From Sphingobacterium tabacisoli (GTDB lineage: Bacteria; Bacteroidota; Bacteroidia; Sphingobacteriales; Sphingobacteriaceae): DNA of 64,000 nucleotides. Below the pieces are notes generated by a model, which worked only from the letters and a program-made list of their open reading frames with translations, was not told the origin of the DNA and searched no databases. The stretch is taken from positions 620,001 through 684,000 of the forward strand of contig NZ_JAEQMU010000002.1 of assembly GCF_017908035.1 (NCBI RefSeq), written 5' to 3'. The position numbers and the translations under genes were made by a program. Below are positions 47,168-55,994 of the stretch, one piece after another; position 1 is the first letter of the stretch, and every line of letters starts with the position of its first letter.

Positions 47168-47551
47168 ATGCAAACAACAATCAATCCCTCATGGTTGGCC
47201 CAGGGCTGGTCAGAGGAACTAACACTCAAGCAAAAGCTATTCTTCGGCTTTTTATTTCTAGTCATCGCTTGGATTATGGTCTCTACGGTATTACAACTGA
47301 TCGATCCCGCTATCGGCGTCCTGGATTTCGGAACACTGACCGTTGCGGTCTTTGGACTGCTCGTAGGTTGGCTGGCCATCTATATCAGTATATGGCTACA
47401 GGAACTACTATGGTATCCTTTTAAATCTTTTCGTAAACAGTTTGGTCAACATCTTAACCAATTAACATCATGGCAACAATGTATTCTTTATTTCTCGGTT
47501 TTCTTTTTACTGCTGTATGCAGTGTTAATGGCTGTCGAAATAGTGTTCTAG
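47168..47551 (+). CDS. Three-TM membrane protein, holin candidate
   Basis: 127 residues with three hydrophobic helices (about 27-45, 55-78 and 105-126), short loops and a short polar N-terminus: the size and layout of class I holins. The call rests on the cassette (endopeptidase and u-spanin-like protein behind it), because holins share no sequence motif. It starts at ATG 47168 behind a leader of the cataac type. A membrane subunit of something else cannot be excluded. Confidence 0.55.
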   Translation: MQTTINPSWLAQGWSEELTLKQKLFFGFLFLVIAWIMVSTVLQLIDPAIGVLDFGTLTVAVFGLLVGWLAIYISIWLQELLWYPFKSFRKQFGQHLNQLTSWQQCILYFSVFFLLLYAVLMAVEIVF

Positions 47552-47554
47552 ATG

Positions 47555-48003
47555 TGTTTAAATCATCAGTGAAAAACGGTTTTTATTCCCTTTATCAAGG
47601 GAGGGATTTTCATTTTTTCCTTGATGAAAAAACGAAACAAAAAACCGGAACGAAGTGGAGTTCAGCGAAGCTAAATCAAGGCTTGGTTGCTCGGCTAAAT
47701 TGTTCTCTTATTTCTGGCAATAAGATAAACTCTCCCGAGAAATCGGGATCAAACAAGTCTGATTGCGCCTCAGAAATAATCAACAATTCTTTACGCCTTG
47801 CGCAAACTAGGCCATCTTATTCGGTTAGTGCTAGTAGTTCCTTACGGCTACTCAATTTATCGCCTACAAAATTTTTGACAATAGTAGGTGGATGCACCTC
47901 CTTCGTGTCAAAAGTTTTAAGCGATGAGTTTTTTGCCTCCTTTTTTGCGGAAAAAAAGGAGGATCCCTGCCACGGCTTGAGTGGCGTAGAGGCTAAGCAT
48001 TCT
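47555..48003 (+). repeat. Inserted dispersed repeat element
   Basis: About 450 bases that separate the 3-TM gene from the endopeptidase. They are readable as an N-terminal extension of the endopeptidase frame, but the composition is unlike protein, and it carries hairpins, notably cctccttttttgcgg with its complement aaaaaaggagg (47937-47964), plus motifs I know from interspersed sequences in related genomes (for example a minus-strand reading with EVHPPTIVKNFVG). The real start of the endopeptidase is likely ATG 48007. Confidence 0.55.
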
Positions 48004-48006
48004 GGC

Positions 48007-48450
48007 ATGGAGGACAATAACAAGAATAAAAAGAGTCGTCAATCAATAATAAAAATAGCAAGTAAAGAACTAGGCGTTCGCGAATCTACTGATAACAACG
48101 ACGGCCCACGTATCGAAGAATACCTCCGCTATACGAGTCTAGGCAAAGGCTACGAATGGTGTTCTGCATTTGTGTCTTGGGTCTATGGCCAGGCCGGGTT
48201 CAGCGTTCCACGTAACCCATGGTCTCCCGCATTATTTCCCAAAGCAAGACAGATCAGTAAAGACCAATGTCGATCGGCAGATGTATTCGGAATTTACGGT
48301 TCGGCTGTCAAACGCATCAACCATGTGGGACTGGTTAAAGAAAAGCAAGACCAGTACCTCGTGACAATCGAAGGTAATAGCAACAATCGAGTCGAATCCC
48401 GACGGCGACATCTCAAGACAGTGTATGCAATAGCCGATTGGGTTGAATAA
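48007..48450 (+). CDS. CHAP-type peptidoglycan endopeptidase (endolysin-like, TIGR02594-like)
   Basis: 147 residues from ATG 48007. Catalytic Cys in YEWCSAFVSWVYG and His in RINHVGLV, followed by an acidic/Asn step IEGNSNN: the order of NlpC/P60-CHAP hydrolases of the TIGR02594 family, common in phage lysis cassettes. No signal peptide, so export would need a holin. It sits between the 3-TM protein and a u-spanin-like lipoprotein. The open frame can be extended upstream to 47470 but that passes through a repeat insertion. Confidence 0.8.
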   Translation: MEDNNKNKKSRQSIIKIASKELGVRESTDNNDGPRIEEYLRYTSLGKGYEWCSAFVSWVYGQAGFSVPRNPWSPALFPKARQISKDQCRSADVFGIYGSAVKRINHVGLVKEKQDQYLVTIEGNSNNRVESRRRHLKTVYAIADWVE

Positions 48451-48531
48451 TGTTAACCAGTGAACTTGTTATCTTGTTAACTTGCTCACTTCACATCTCG
48501 TTAACACGATAACTCCATAACTCTCGTAAAC

Positions 48532-48996
48532 ATGAAACACATCACCCTTGTCCCAATTTGCGGGATCCTCATCTTCTTTACTATGCTCACCTTTCTCAGT
48601 TGCCGTACGACAAAGCAAAAAAGCGAAAGGCTCCTAATGGCACATCAGCGGGCACAGATCAGCAAGCACAGTCAGCAGATTCAAGGGGTATCCATCCTCG
48701 ATAGTTCCAATCGAGGGTGGTTCTTCAGGTCGGATACGGCCTTCTATTACCATCCCGATAGCGGTCTGTATGCCCGCAATGGTATATTGTCCTTTTGGGA
48801 AGCAGGCGTAAAAAGCAAGCAATGGCTCTCCCGGCAGGATAGTGTTTACCAGCATAATGCTGAATCGGTAGATACACATTTCTTTTCCACGCATTTACAG
48901 AAATTATCCCAGCAGAAATGGATTCCGATCATGGGAATCCTGCTGCTGTTGGTCTGTGGCTATGGTATATGTTACATTGGTAAGCGGTTCATTTAG
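48532..48996 (+). CDS. u-spanin-like lipoprotein
   Basis: 154 residues with a lipobox (LTFLSCRTT) at the N-terminus and a second hydrophobic helix at the C-terminus (about 129-150, WIPIMGILLLLVCGYGICYI) ending in a positive tail. Outer-membrane lipid anchor plus inner-membrane helix in one chain is the defining plan of unimolecular spanins, which fuse the two membranes in the last step of phage lysis. Sequence identity to known u-spanins cannot be judged. Leader contains taacacgataactc. Confidence 0.65.
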   Translation: MKHITLVPICGILIFFTMLTFLSCRTTKQKSERLLMAHQRAQISKHSQQIQGVSILDSSNRGWFFRSDTAFYYHPDSGLYARNGILSFWEAGVKSKQWLSRQDSVYQHNAESVDTHFFSTHLQKLSQQKWIPIMGILLLLVCGYGICYIGKRFI

Positions 48997-49148
48997 ATTA
49001 CGTAAAGGGTTGTCTTTCCATAATCTGTTGTTTGTAACTCAGCTTAATTACAGAAAGATAACGATTATAACATAGAAGATGGTGTAGAAAGGTTTATAAA
49101 AACATCTTTTCCTCCTACAAAATGAAATGGTTTCTCCCTACACAATAC

Positions 49149-49505
49149 TTATCTACACACCAAATCAAGGCAAGCGAAAATCCCGGCTCCCCCAATCGCT
49201 AACCACGAAAGCCAATCCTTGAATTTGTTGTTTTTGTGCTTTAGATACCCGATATGCATCAGCATATGCACGACGAAAAAAATATCCATGTACCACATAA
49301 AACTTTCATTTTCGGTGATGCAGCTAAGTTGAATACTTAAGAAGAAAAACAATGGCACATGAGCGAGAATAAATATCGTCCTCGCTAATTGCTCATTGAT
49401 CAACTCCAATAGTGGAAAAATTCGCCACTCTTTACATCGTACAGCGTCGATCTCATGAGCCAAGAAGAAAGACAGAGCCAAATAAAATAAAAAGTAGTTA
49501 GGCAT
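49149..49505 (-). CDS. DUF6713-like four-helix membrane protein
   Basis: 118 residues from ATG 49505 (ATG 49523 in frame). Four hydrophobic helices; the motif FFLAHEIDAVRCKEWRIFP is typical of DUF6713. Function unknown. Single gene, transcribed opposite to the lysis-like group, with no terminator seen. Confidence 0.7.
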   Translation of the reverse strand: MPNYFLFYLALSFFLAHEIDAVRCKEWRIFPLLELINEQLARTIFILAHVPLFFFLSIQLSCITENESFMWYMDIFFVVHMLMHIGYLKHKNNKFKDWLSWLAIGGAGIFACLDLVCR

Positions 49506-49529
49506 AAGATAAAATAATGTCAAGCGGTG

Positions 49530-50165
49530 TTACAAATGAGAGCCTAAAAATAGGAAGAAATTATCGTTTATTATTGTAAATTTCCTATTGTAGCGATAAT
49601 GTAATTGATGATTTCTATAATATATTAAATTAAAGTATTTTATGTCTTTTCCATGTATCATGACTCCCAAAATCTGACTCCAGTTTTGAAAGAGCTATGT
49701 GATCATGAAATCGACTTGGAACGCTTCAGTGATGTATATCTTGATTTGGCCTGAGCTACTGTAGGGTTTGAAAGACCTTTTTGGGGAAAATGATGATGGA
49801 GAAGGAAAGGATGTGTCAGGCAATTGCAATATCGGGTAGCTATAAGGTGTTTAATACTCCTGAACAGGTCAGATATGTAAAATTATCCAATTAGAGTGCT
49901 CAAGCTTCGATCTAATTTACCTGACATCTGTAGACCTTGTTATGATCACGTTTTATATAGATGTTACTGGTAATCTAGATTTGTAATTACAAATAGATAA
50001 TTATTTCATCAAGGATTGCTCTAATCTAAAAGAAGCTTTAATTTTTTTAGATTTCCCCTATATTTTAAATACTATGCTTGAAATTCACCTGTTATTGCGT
50101 GTTTTTTATCTGATTAAAGTGTTCATATTGAGGTGCTTTTGTTTTGGGTTGAAAACGAAGATATT
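49530..50165 (+). other. Gene-poor gap with decayed coding fragments
   Basis: AT-rich. A 33-codon frame begins at ATG 49653 (TPVLKELCDHEIDLERFSDV) and ends at TGA 49752; a neighbouring frame continues with the acidic phrase LKDLFGENDDGEG to about 49840. Two frames continue one another in sense, so this may be an eroded acidic (immunity-like) gene. Nothing else can be supported. Confidence 0.35.
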
Positions 50166-50682
50166 ATGAAGGCATTAAATCGCAATTATTTCCTTTTATC
50201 AATAGGCTTGTTTATCATTAACCTCTTAGTCTGTACAAATATAGCCGAACAAAGTGTAATCTCTAAGGAACTGATTTCTACCGATAGAGAAGAATTTGAA
50301 ACCATTTGTGAAAAGATTTTAACTTATTTTGATGATAGTAAGGGCTGTTTTTTCTTAGATCCAGATATTTTAAAGCAAGGAATAACTCCTAATCTTGAGC
50401 ATAGGATGCGAACTGATATCTGCACGGATCCAGTTATTGGAAAAAAATGCTGATTACCCTCAGTTACCAGAAAAAGATGTTTTGATTGATGTCACAGGAA
50501 CGTGGAAAGTAGAAGAATATAATGGACAAGACAATGTAGATGTATTTTATGCTACAAAGTACGAACCTTTTTTTGAGATATATAGGATTTTACAATTTAT
50601 AGAAAAGTATTATGAAAAACACAACACTACTGATTTTGTTAAAAGCATTTCGGATATGCTCCTTCTGCACAAAGAGTTATAA
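50166..50682 (+). pseudogene. Secreted protein gene with a frameshift at an A7 run
   Basis: From ATG 50166 a signal sequence (LSIGLFIINLLVCTN) leads to a polar protein, up to GKKC at 50453. Past the A7 run at 50441-50447 the sense continues in another frame: NADYPQLPEKDVLIDVTGTWKV to the stop at 50682. Dropping one A restores one chain of about 171 residues. The C-terminal part would be an extracellular domain with a helix ending LLLHKEL. No family recognised. Homopolymer sequencing error or a real frameshift are equally possible. Confidence 0.65.
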
Positions 50683-50751
50683 ATACTGAGGTGAAATTGA
50701 ATTAGTGGTTTATACTGAATACATATAATACTATCAAGAGGGATGTAAGAT

Positions 50752-51459
50752 TTACAAATATACGCTGTTTCTTATCTTTTGTACATTTCTGTTCATTATG
50801 TGTCTGACGATACGTTGGAAAATAAATCTCTTAAAAGCGTTTAACTTCTGTGTATGTTTAGCATAAAATTCATCTGGTGAATCGAAAAGCCCAAAATCCT
50901 GATTGATACCCTTGTCTTGGATATAGGTGTTATTTAAATTCCAATCGATTGGAGGTTTTTCAAAGCTATCGGTATATGCTCCATAACCACAAAAAGTAGT
51001 TTTACAATCTTTATATTTTTCTTGGAGTTTTGTCAGATACGGTTTATCCAAAATTATACCTTCTAAAAAATACCATTGGCCATTGAGCAGAATTTCGACC
51101 CAGCTATGTAGTATGTTATTAGGAGATAGCTTGTACCACATACCCGTTATAGCACCTTTTTGCAATGCTTTGTCGATGGTAAAGCCATGAATACGGTTGG
51201 GGATCTGTGATGCTCTCAATAAGCTCATTAATAAAGTTGCTTTTGTGTTACACTGCCCATATCCATCTTTTAGTATTGCAGATGCGGCAATGTCATCCGA
51301 AATATTGTATCCGAATTTTATTTCATCTCTTACAAAATTATAGATACTCTTTACTCTCGAAATAGTATCGAGCTGGTTCCATTGTCTATCTTTTATTAAA
51401 TTCTGTATTGATTCGTGAGAGTAATCCAGAATTTTAGTCTCTTTAAGGTAAGTGTTCAT
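50752..51459 (-). CDS. Transglutaminase-like cysteine protease-fold protein
   Basis: 235 residues, no signal peptide. Triad region: Cys in GYGQCNTKATLL, His in NILHSWVEILLNG, and the following Phe-Leu-Glu step in place of Asp. N-terminal helical part VKSIYNFVRDEIKF is typical of transglut_core proteins. Possible peptidase or amide-modifying enzyme, cytoplasmic. Runs in the same direction as the AraC gene upstream of it, 61 bases apart, so they may be linked. Confidence 0.8.
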   Translation of the reverse strand: MNTYLKETKILDYSHESIQNLIKDRQWNQLDTISRVKSIYNFVRDEIKFGYNISDDIAASAILKDGYGQCNTKATLLMSLLRASQIPNRIHGFTIDKALQKGAITGMWYKLSPNNILHSWVEILLNGQWYFLEGIILDKPYLTKLQEKYKDCKTTFCGYGAYTDSFEKPPIDWNLNNTYIQDKGINQDFGLFDSPDEFYAKHTQKLNAFKRFIFQRIVRHIMNRNVQKIRNSVYL

Positions 51460-51520
51460 CGCGCTTTATTTTATATAGTAAAGATGCGAAAGCCTCCTAT
51501 TGTAAACTTGTATAAACTGG

Positions 51521-52270
51521 CTAATTTAGTGATGATAAAAATCTGGTCTTTACTCCGAAAGTCTCCTTAAATGTTCTGCTATAGTGCGAACTGTCTGTAA
51601 AGCCAAATCGATGAGCCGTTTCAGTAATAGAATGAGTCTTTAGGTAAGGAAGTGATTTTACCAGCTTGTTCCATAGTTGGTATCTCCTAAAATTTAATTT
51701 CGTCTTATCTTTGAAAAGATGCAGAAAGCGTGTTTCCGAGAGAAAACAAGTGCTTGAAATTTCTTTTAGCGAGACAATGCGGTCAAAATTCTGTTCCAGA
51801 TATTGAATAGCTTTATAAATTCTATCATCTTCAACATGATTACCAACCTCACACTTACATGTATAGTTTCGGAGATGATTTCCGACATTACCGGTTAGCT
51901 GGCCAAAGTCAGATTTCTTTTCTAAATAATCAACAAACATCTCTCTAATGGGCATTAAGTCTTCATTTAGTTCTGCTATATCGATAGCTTTATTTCGGAT
52001 ATACAGTTGATGACCTATGCTACTAATTGGATTTATGAGAATAATCAAGGACATTTCGTTGCAGGTAAATTGGTGTTCAACATTACTGTTTATAAAACAT
52101 GTCGAATAATGGTTATGGTTATTTTGATTGTCAGCGATGTCAAGTTTTCCATTTGCAGCGATACTAATCTGCATTGCATAATGTTTATGCAATGCATTGT
52201 CGTTCAGTTTCCCGACAAATATTCCCATCATACTTTCAATATGTACTTTGCTTCGAGATAGATCATTCAT
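51521..52270 (-). CDS. AraC-family transcriptional regulator
   Basis: About 249 residues from ATG 52270, chosen as the AraC-like sequence begins there; an upstream ATG at 52348 adds a basic, unlikely stretch. N-terminal effector half (HYAMQISIAANG) is uncharacterised; the C-terminal 100 residues carry the paired HTH: ISSTCFLSETRFLHLFKDKTK and ITETAHRFGFTDSSHYSRTFK. Probably activates or represses the transglutaminase-like gene downstream; ligand unknown. Confidence 0.85.
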   Translation of the reverse strand: MNDLSRSKVHIESMMGIFVGKLNDNALHKHYAMQISIAANGKLDIADNQNNHNHYSTCFINSNVEHQFTCNEMSLIILINPISSIGHQLYIRNKAIDIAELNEDLMPIREMFVDYLEKKSDFGQLTGNVGNHLRNYTCKCEVGNHVEDDRIYKAIQYLEQNFDRIVSLKEISSTCFLSETRFLHLFKDKTKLNFRRYQLWNKLVKSLPYLKTHSITETAHRFGFTDSSHYSRTFKETFGVKTRFLSSLN

Positions 52271-52536
52271 TGGATGTATGATAAAACGACTATGAACTCT
52301 TCTTCGTTGACAGTTACGGCCATAATCTGACAAAATATATTTTATCAAATTTACAGAATTTAGTTCTCAAAATTTTAGAATCTATTGAAGGATCGTATTG
52401 GTCTCTTCAAACCAATTCATACGACAAAGATCCGCTAATTTTTCGAGACAACGTATTTGGAACTAAATCACCATGCAACATACTGAAAAGTCAATCTTAG
52501 AGTCTCATTCCACTTTTACCCAGTCGGTCAGAAAAC

Positions 52537-54399
52537 TTAAGCTAAAGGATTTGTAACTATGTTCTTTAAATATGCTAACAAGTCCATTTTTGAATTTAAT
52601 CCTAATTTTTGTTTTAATCGATATTTAGTCATTCTCACGCTTTTGGCCTCTACGCTCAGGATATTTGCAATCTGTTTGGTATCCATTCCAAGATAAAAGT
52701 ATGCACAGTACTTCAGGTCTAGCAAAGTAAGCTTCTGTTTTGCGTTTTCATTAATAGCCTTAAAGAAATTAGCGTGAATTTCCTGAATCTGAAATTTAGC
52801 TTTTTCAAAATCCTTATCAAATAGGTTTTCATCTCTTATGATCTGCTTTAGATTCACAGACTTATCATCTTCCAATTTTTCTTTCAATTGCTGTAAAATT
52901 TCATTTTTATGTTGGATATGTAATTGGTTTGCCATTACTTCATCTTTCAGTTTCTGTTGTTGAAAGGTCAATAATTGTTGTTCTGCTTTCAATCGTGACT
53001 GCTCTTCTTTTTCAAACTTTATCTGTAATTCAGCTTCGTGTTTTTCGGTTATTAGTTTCCGTTCCTGTTCCATTGAATACCGTAATCGGAAATGATAGGA
53101 GCGGAACATGAAAAATGCCCCTGCAGTACCGATTAATCCTAAACCTGCATATAGAAGTTTTTGTTTCCGTTGGTTTTCCGAACGTTCTTTCAGTATCAGT
53201 ATTTCTTGTTCTTTCTTCTCAGATTGATATTGTACTTCTAGTTTTTTTACCGCTTCGGCTTCAGATTGGTTGAATAGCAAAGCTTTATATTCATTATGTT
53301 TCTTTTGAAATTCGAGTGCCTTTTTCAGATCATCCTTATGTTCATAAATATCAGAAAGTTCACTTACGACGCGTGACATAATATGATAATAAATGGGATT
53401 TTGGGTGAGCATCACTGAATATGCTTTTAGCATATATTGTTCTGCTTTAACTAAGTCTCCGTCCTGTTTTGCTAGATTAGACAACATTCCTAAACTTGCT
53501 GTCTGTGTAGCCTGTGCGAGAGGTAGTTTAGACGAAATATCCAAAGATTCAGCGATGTTATGTTCAATTTTATTTCTGATTTCCGCTGTTATTTTTGGTG
53601 AATACCTTAATAGATAACTTGCCTTATTATTGCGTGCTATACTATAGGTATATCCACTTACCTGCCCTGGAAATTGTTGGTATAGTAATGCTGCCTTTTC
53701 ACAATAATCTAAAATAGCCTGAGAATCAACCGAAGAATTTGTTTTTTCATATTGATAAGTAAAGGCCACAGCCATAGCCGAATAAGCATTGCTTAAATCG
53801 TTTTTATTTCCTGATTTCAAGGCTGCTTCTATGGCCTTTTGAGCATATTTTTTAGAGTTTTCTAAATCATTCCATTCGGTGTATATACCATATAGCTGAT
53901 AATTAATTTTAAACTCCAATAAGGGATTTGATTTACTGTTTTGTAAAAGTGAAAGAGATTTTAGTCCATAATTCATAGCTTTTTTATAATCACCTAATGA
54001 TTTTGAGAGGTATAGGGTGAAATAAGCAGAGTAGGCGGACGCTATTTTGTCCTTGGCTTTTGACGAACTGATTTTTGCAGAGTCAAGGAATAGTTCCGCT
54101 TTCTCGTATTTTCCTTGATTTACTAAAATAACGCCTTCATTAACATAAGCTTTTGTTATTTCTGTCAGTGCTTTTTCATCTTTCGCCAGTTCTATATATT
54201 CTTTATTTATAGAAGAAGCTTCACCATACATCATAGAAATACGGTATTGTTCTACTAATAAATTGTATGTTTCCATTCTTTTTGATGCGCCTGTTTTGGG
54301 TTGATTTAAACCGTTTATTAAGCTGTCCATATAGGCATTTTGAGCTTGCAGATGGCAGGATATTAAAAAAAATGTAATGAATAGAATTCTGATTTTCAT
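52537..54399 (-). CDS. TPR membrane sensor with C-terminal LuxR-like HTH
   Basis: 620 residues: signal peptide (LISCHLQAQ), about six TPR-type repeats (to residue 370), one membrane helix (about 405-424), a coiled coil and a C-terminal helix-turn-helix (LTLLDLKYCAYFYLGMDTKQIANIL then SVRMTKYRLKQKL). Same plan as the SusR-like gene, but with a different HTH type. It may sense peptides or sugars from the periplasm and act on nearby genes. Divergent from the small membrane-protein run that begins at 54618. Confidence 0.85.
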   Translation of the reverse strand: MKIRILFITFFLISCHLQAQNAYMDSLINGLNQPKTGASKRMETYNLLVEQYRISMMYGEASSINKEYIELAKDEKALTEITKAYVNEGVILVNQGKYEKAELFLDSAKISSSKAKDKIASAYSAYFTLYLSKSLGDYKKAMNYGLKSLSLLQNSKSNPLLEFKINYQLYGIYTEWNDLENSKKYAQKAIEAALKSGNKNDLSNAYSAMAVAFTYQYEKTNSSVDSQAILDYCEKAALLYQQFPGQVSGYTYSIARNNKASYLLRYSPKITAEIRNKIEHNIAESLDISSKLPLAQATQTASLGMLSNLAKQDGDLVKAEQYMLKAYSVMLTQNPIYYHIMSRVVSELSDIYEHKDDLKKALEFQKKHNEYKALLFNQSEAEAVKKLEVQYQSEKKEQEILILKERSENQRKQKLLYAGLGLIGTAGAFFMFRSYHFRLRYSMEQERKLITEKHEAELQIKFEKEEQSRLKAEQQLLTFQQQKLKDEVMANQLHIQHKNEILQQLKEKLEDDKSVNLKQIIRDENLFDKDFEKAKFQIQEIHANFFKAINENAKQKLTLLDLKYCAYFYLGMDTKQIANILSVEAKSVRMTKYRLKQKLGLNSKMDLLAYLKNIVTNPLA

Positions 54400-54617
54400 T
54401 TAGCAAATTTACAAATTCTGTAGATACCCAGCCTTTGTAGAAGAATTTTTTAAACGACACTATAAAAGGTAAGTGTTTGATTGATAGTGTTTACTAAACA
54501 TTGTAGTCATTTTGTAGATGCTTGCTACTTTGTAGTAGTAATTCTGTAGGTGTTAAAAATTAGTGTTGCTTTAATAAAATAGTCAAATTCGTTTTTTAAT
54601 AATAAAACAGAAAAGCA

Positions 54618-54941
54618 ATGACTAACAAAACACTTTCAATCGTATCTTACATCACACTAATCGGATGGCTTATCGCTTATTTTTCAGGAAAAGAAAATGC
54701 AAACAGTTTACTTAAATATCATTTAAGACAATCTTTTGGTTTACTTATTACAAGTATTGTTTTTAATGTTGTAGTCAGTATTTTGATTAGTATTATTCCT
54801 TTTCTTGGTTTATTAAGTTATGTAGGAATCATATTTCTTGGCTTAATGATTATTGGTATCATAAACGCTTCCAATGAAGTCGAGAAGCCATTACCCCTGA
54901 TTGGCAGACTGTTTGAAAGCAAATTCGGATTTATACAATAA
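54618..54941 (+). CDS. DUF4870-like small membrane protein
   Basis: 107 residues with three hydrophobic helices and the family start KTLSIVSYITLIGWLIAYF, then KYHLRQSFGLLI. Function not known. First of a run of small membrane proteins that follows the TPR sensor on the other strand. Confidence 0.8.
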   Translation: MTNKTLSIVSYITLIGWLIAYFSGKENANSLLKYHLRQSFGLLITSIVFNVVVSILISIIPFLGLLSYVGIIFLGLMIIGIINASNEVEKPLPLIGRLFESKFGFIQ

Positions 54942-54998
54942 ACCTTAAGATCAAAGTAATAGGAGAAAAATAGTTTTTTACTTTTTTAAAGATTGATT

Positions 54999-55454
54999 AT
55001 GAATCTAAAACACTTCAAGCAAGAAGGAAGTCAGTTGTATGAGATGAAACCTCAATACGGCTCCAGTATTATACTCATTGCAGGTTTGTTTGCCTTCGCA
55101 TTTGTTGGATATTACGTTGCTATTTATAGTCTAATGTGGGGCATGCTGATTTTGGGCGTTTTGTCCTTTTGGGCTATAGCTACGAAAAAAATGAGTATTG
55201 ATATGGATAAAAGATTGTTACATGCAAAAGTCGGTTTGGCAAAGCCACAAGTTACCATTTCTATAGATAGTATTCAGCGTTTTGAATTATTTACCGTGTC
55301 CAATAATTTTATCAAGACCAATGCTATGCTCAGTGCCTACTATTTGGATGAGAGTGGAAAAGAAAAAGCTATTCAGATTGCTCAGGGATTTACGGTGAAA
55401 GCCATGCAAAGTATCCTGAATGAAATGGAAGAAATCATTAGCGATGAGAGATAG
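54999..55454 (+). CDS. Membrane protein with PH-like domain
   Basis: 151 residues from ATG 54999 (TTG 54993 also in frame). Two membrane helices (about 24-62) and a cytoplasmic beta-rich part with the phrase KVGLAKPQVTISIDSIQ, like bPH domains. Family not named. Its stop overlaps the next start by 11 bases (ATG 55444), so they are co-translated. Confidence 0.65.
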   Translation: MNLKHFKQEGSQLYEMKPQYGSSIILIAGLFAFAFVGYYVAIYSLMWGMLILGVLSFWAIATKKMSIDMDKRLLHAKVGLAKPQVTISIDSIQRFELFTVSNNFIKTNAMLSAYYLDESGKEKAIQIAQGFTVKAMQSILNEMEEIISDER

Positions 55455-55983
55455 ATATCAAATCGAGGAAAGCGCTTCTATTTTTTCTTTTAAGCCGTTT
55501 CATCCCTACCGAAGCAAGCTCAAATGGTATGGACTGGCGATAGTGATTTTTGGAATATTGTCAGTATTTTATTATGCATCGATGAGCAAGCTATCCTTAA
55601 TTATTAGTGCTACACTTTTTGTCATGACTGTTTGGTTCTTTCTTAAAGAAATCCTGTTATATATCCCCCTTAGGTATATGTTCGACCGATCAGCGAATGA
55701 AGTTTATCAAAGTAGCCTATTCCTGTCGAAGAGGAAGATCATGAACCTAGATGAGGTTGTTATCTACCAAAGTTCCGAAATGGGAAGTTGGCAGTACAGA
55801 ATCGGTAAAAAGAGAATGCAATTTGTAAAGAGTTACGCAATTAGTGAATATTTTTCTATAAAGAAAGACAATGAAAAAATAGTTGCTTATCGAAGTGAGA
55901 TCTTGACTAAAATAGAACAAATGGTAACAAAATCAGCGGTAACAATTCCCTCCAATTCCGGTGGTTCGTCTTTTAATCATTAA
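55444..55983 (+). CDS. Membrane protein of unknown function
   Basis: 179 residues from ATG 55444. Two membrane helices near 28-75 and a polar C-terminus; layout is similar to the preceding protein, with which it overlaps. Probably forms a pair with it. No family recognised. Confidence 0.65.
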   Translation: MRDRYQIEESASIFSFKPFHPYRSKLKWYGLAIVIFGILSVFYYASMSKLSLIISATLFVMTVWFFLKEILLYIPLRYMFDRSANEVYQSSLFLSKRKIMNLDEVVIYQSSEMGSWQYRIGKKRMQFVKSYAISEYFSIKKDNEKIVAYRSEILTKIEQMVTKSAVTIPSNSGGSSFNH

Positions 55984-55994
55984 AAACAATAAGA

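Noticed and set aside
47470..48006. N-terminal extension of the endopeptidase from ATG 47470
   Set aside because: Overlaps the 3-TM gene and runs through repeat-like, hairpin-rich sequence; ATG 48007 fits the family length.
46373..48996. Complete prophage
   Set aside because: No integrase, terminase, portal, capsid or tail genes within the window.
49653..49894. A single gene with one in-frame TGA
   Set aside because: A second TGA follows at 49791 in that frame; sense moves between frames, so it is decayed rather than single-stop.
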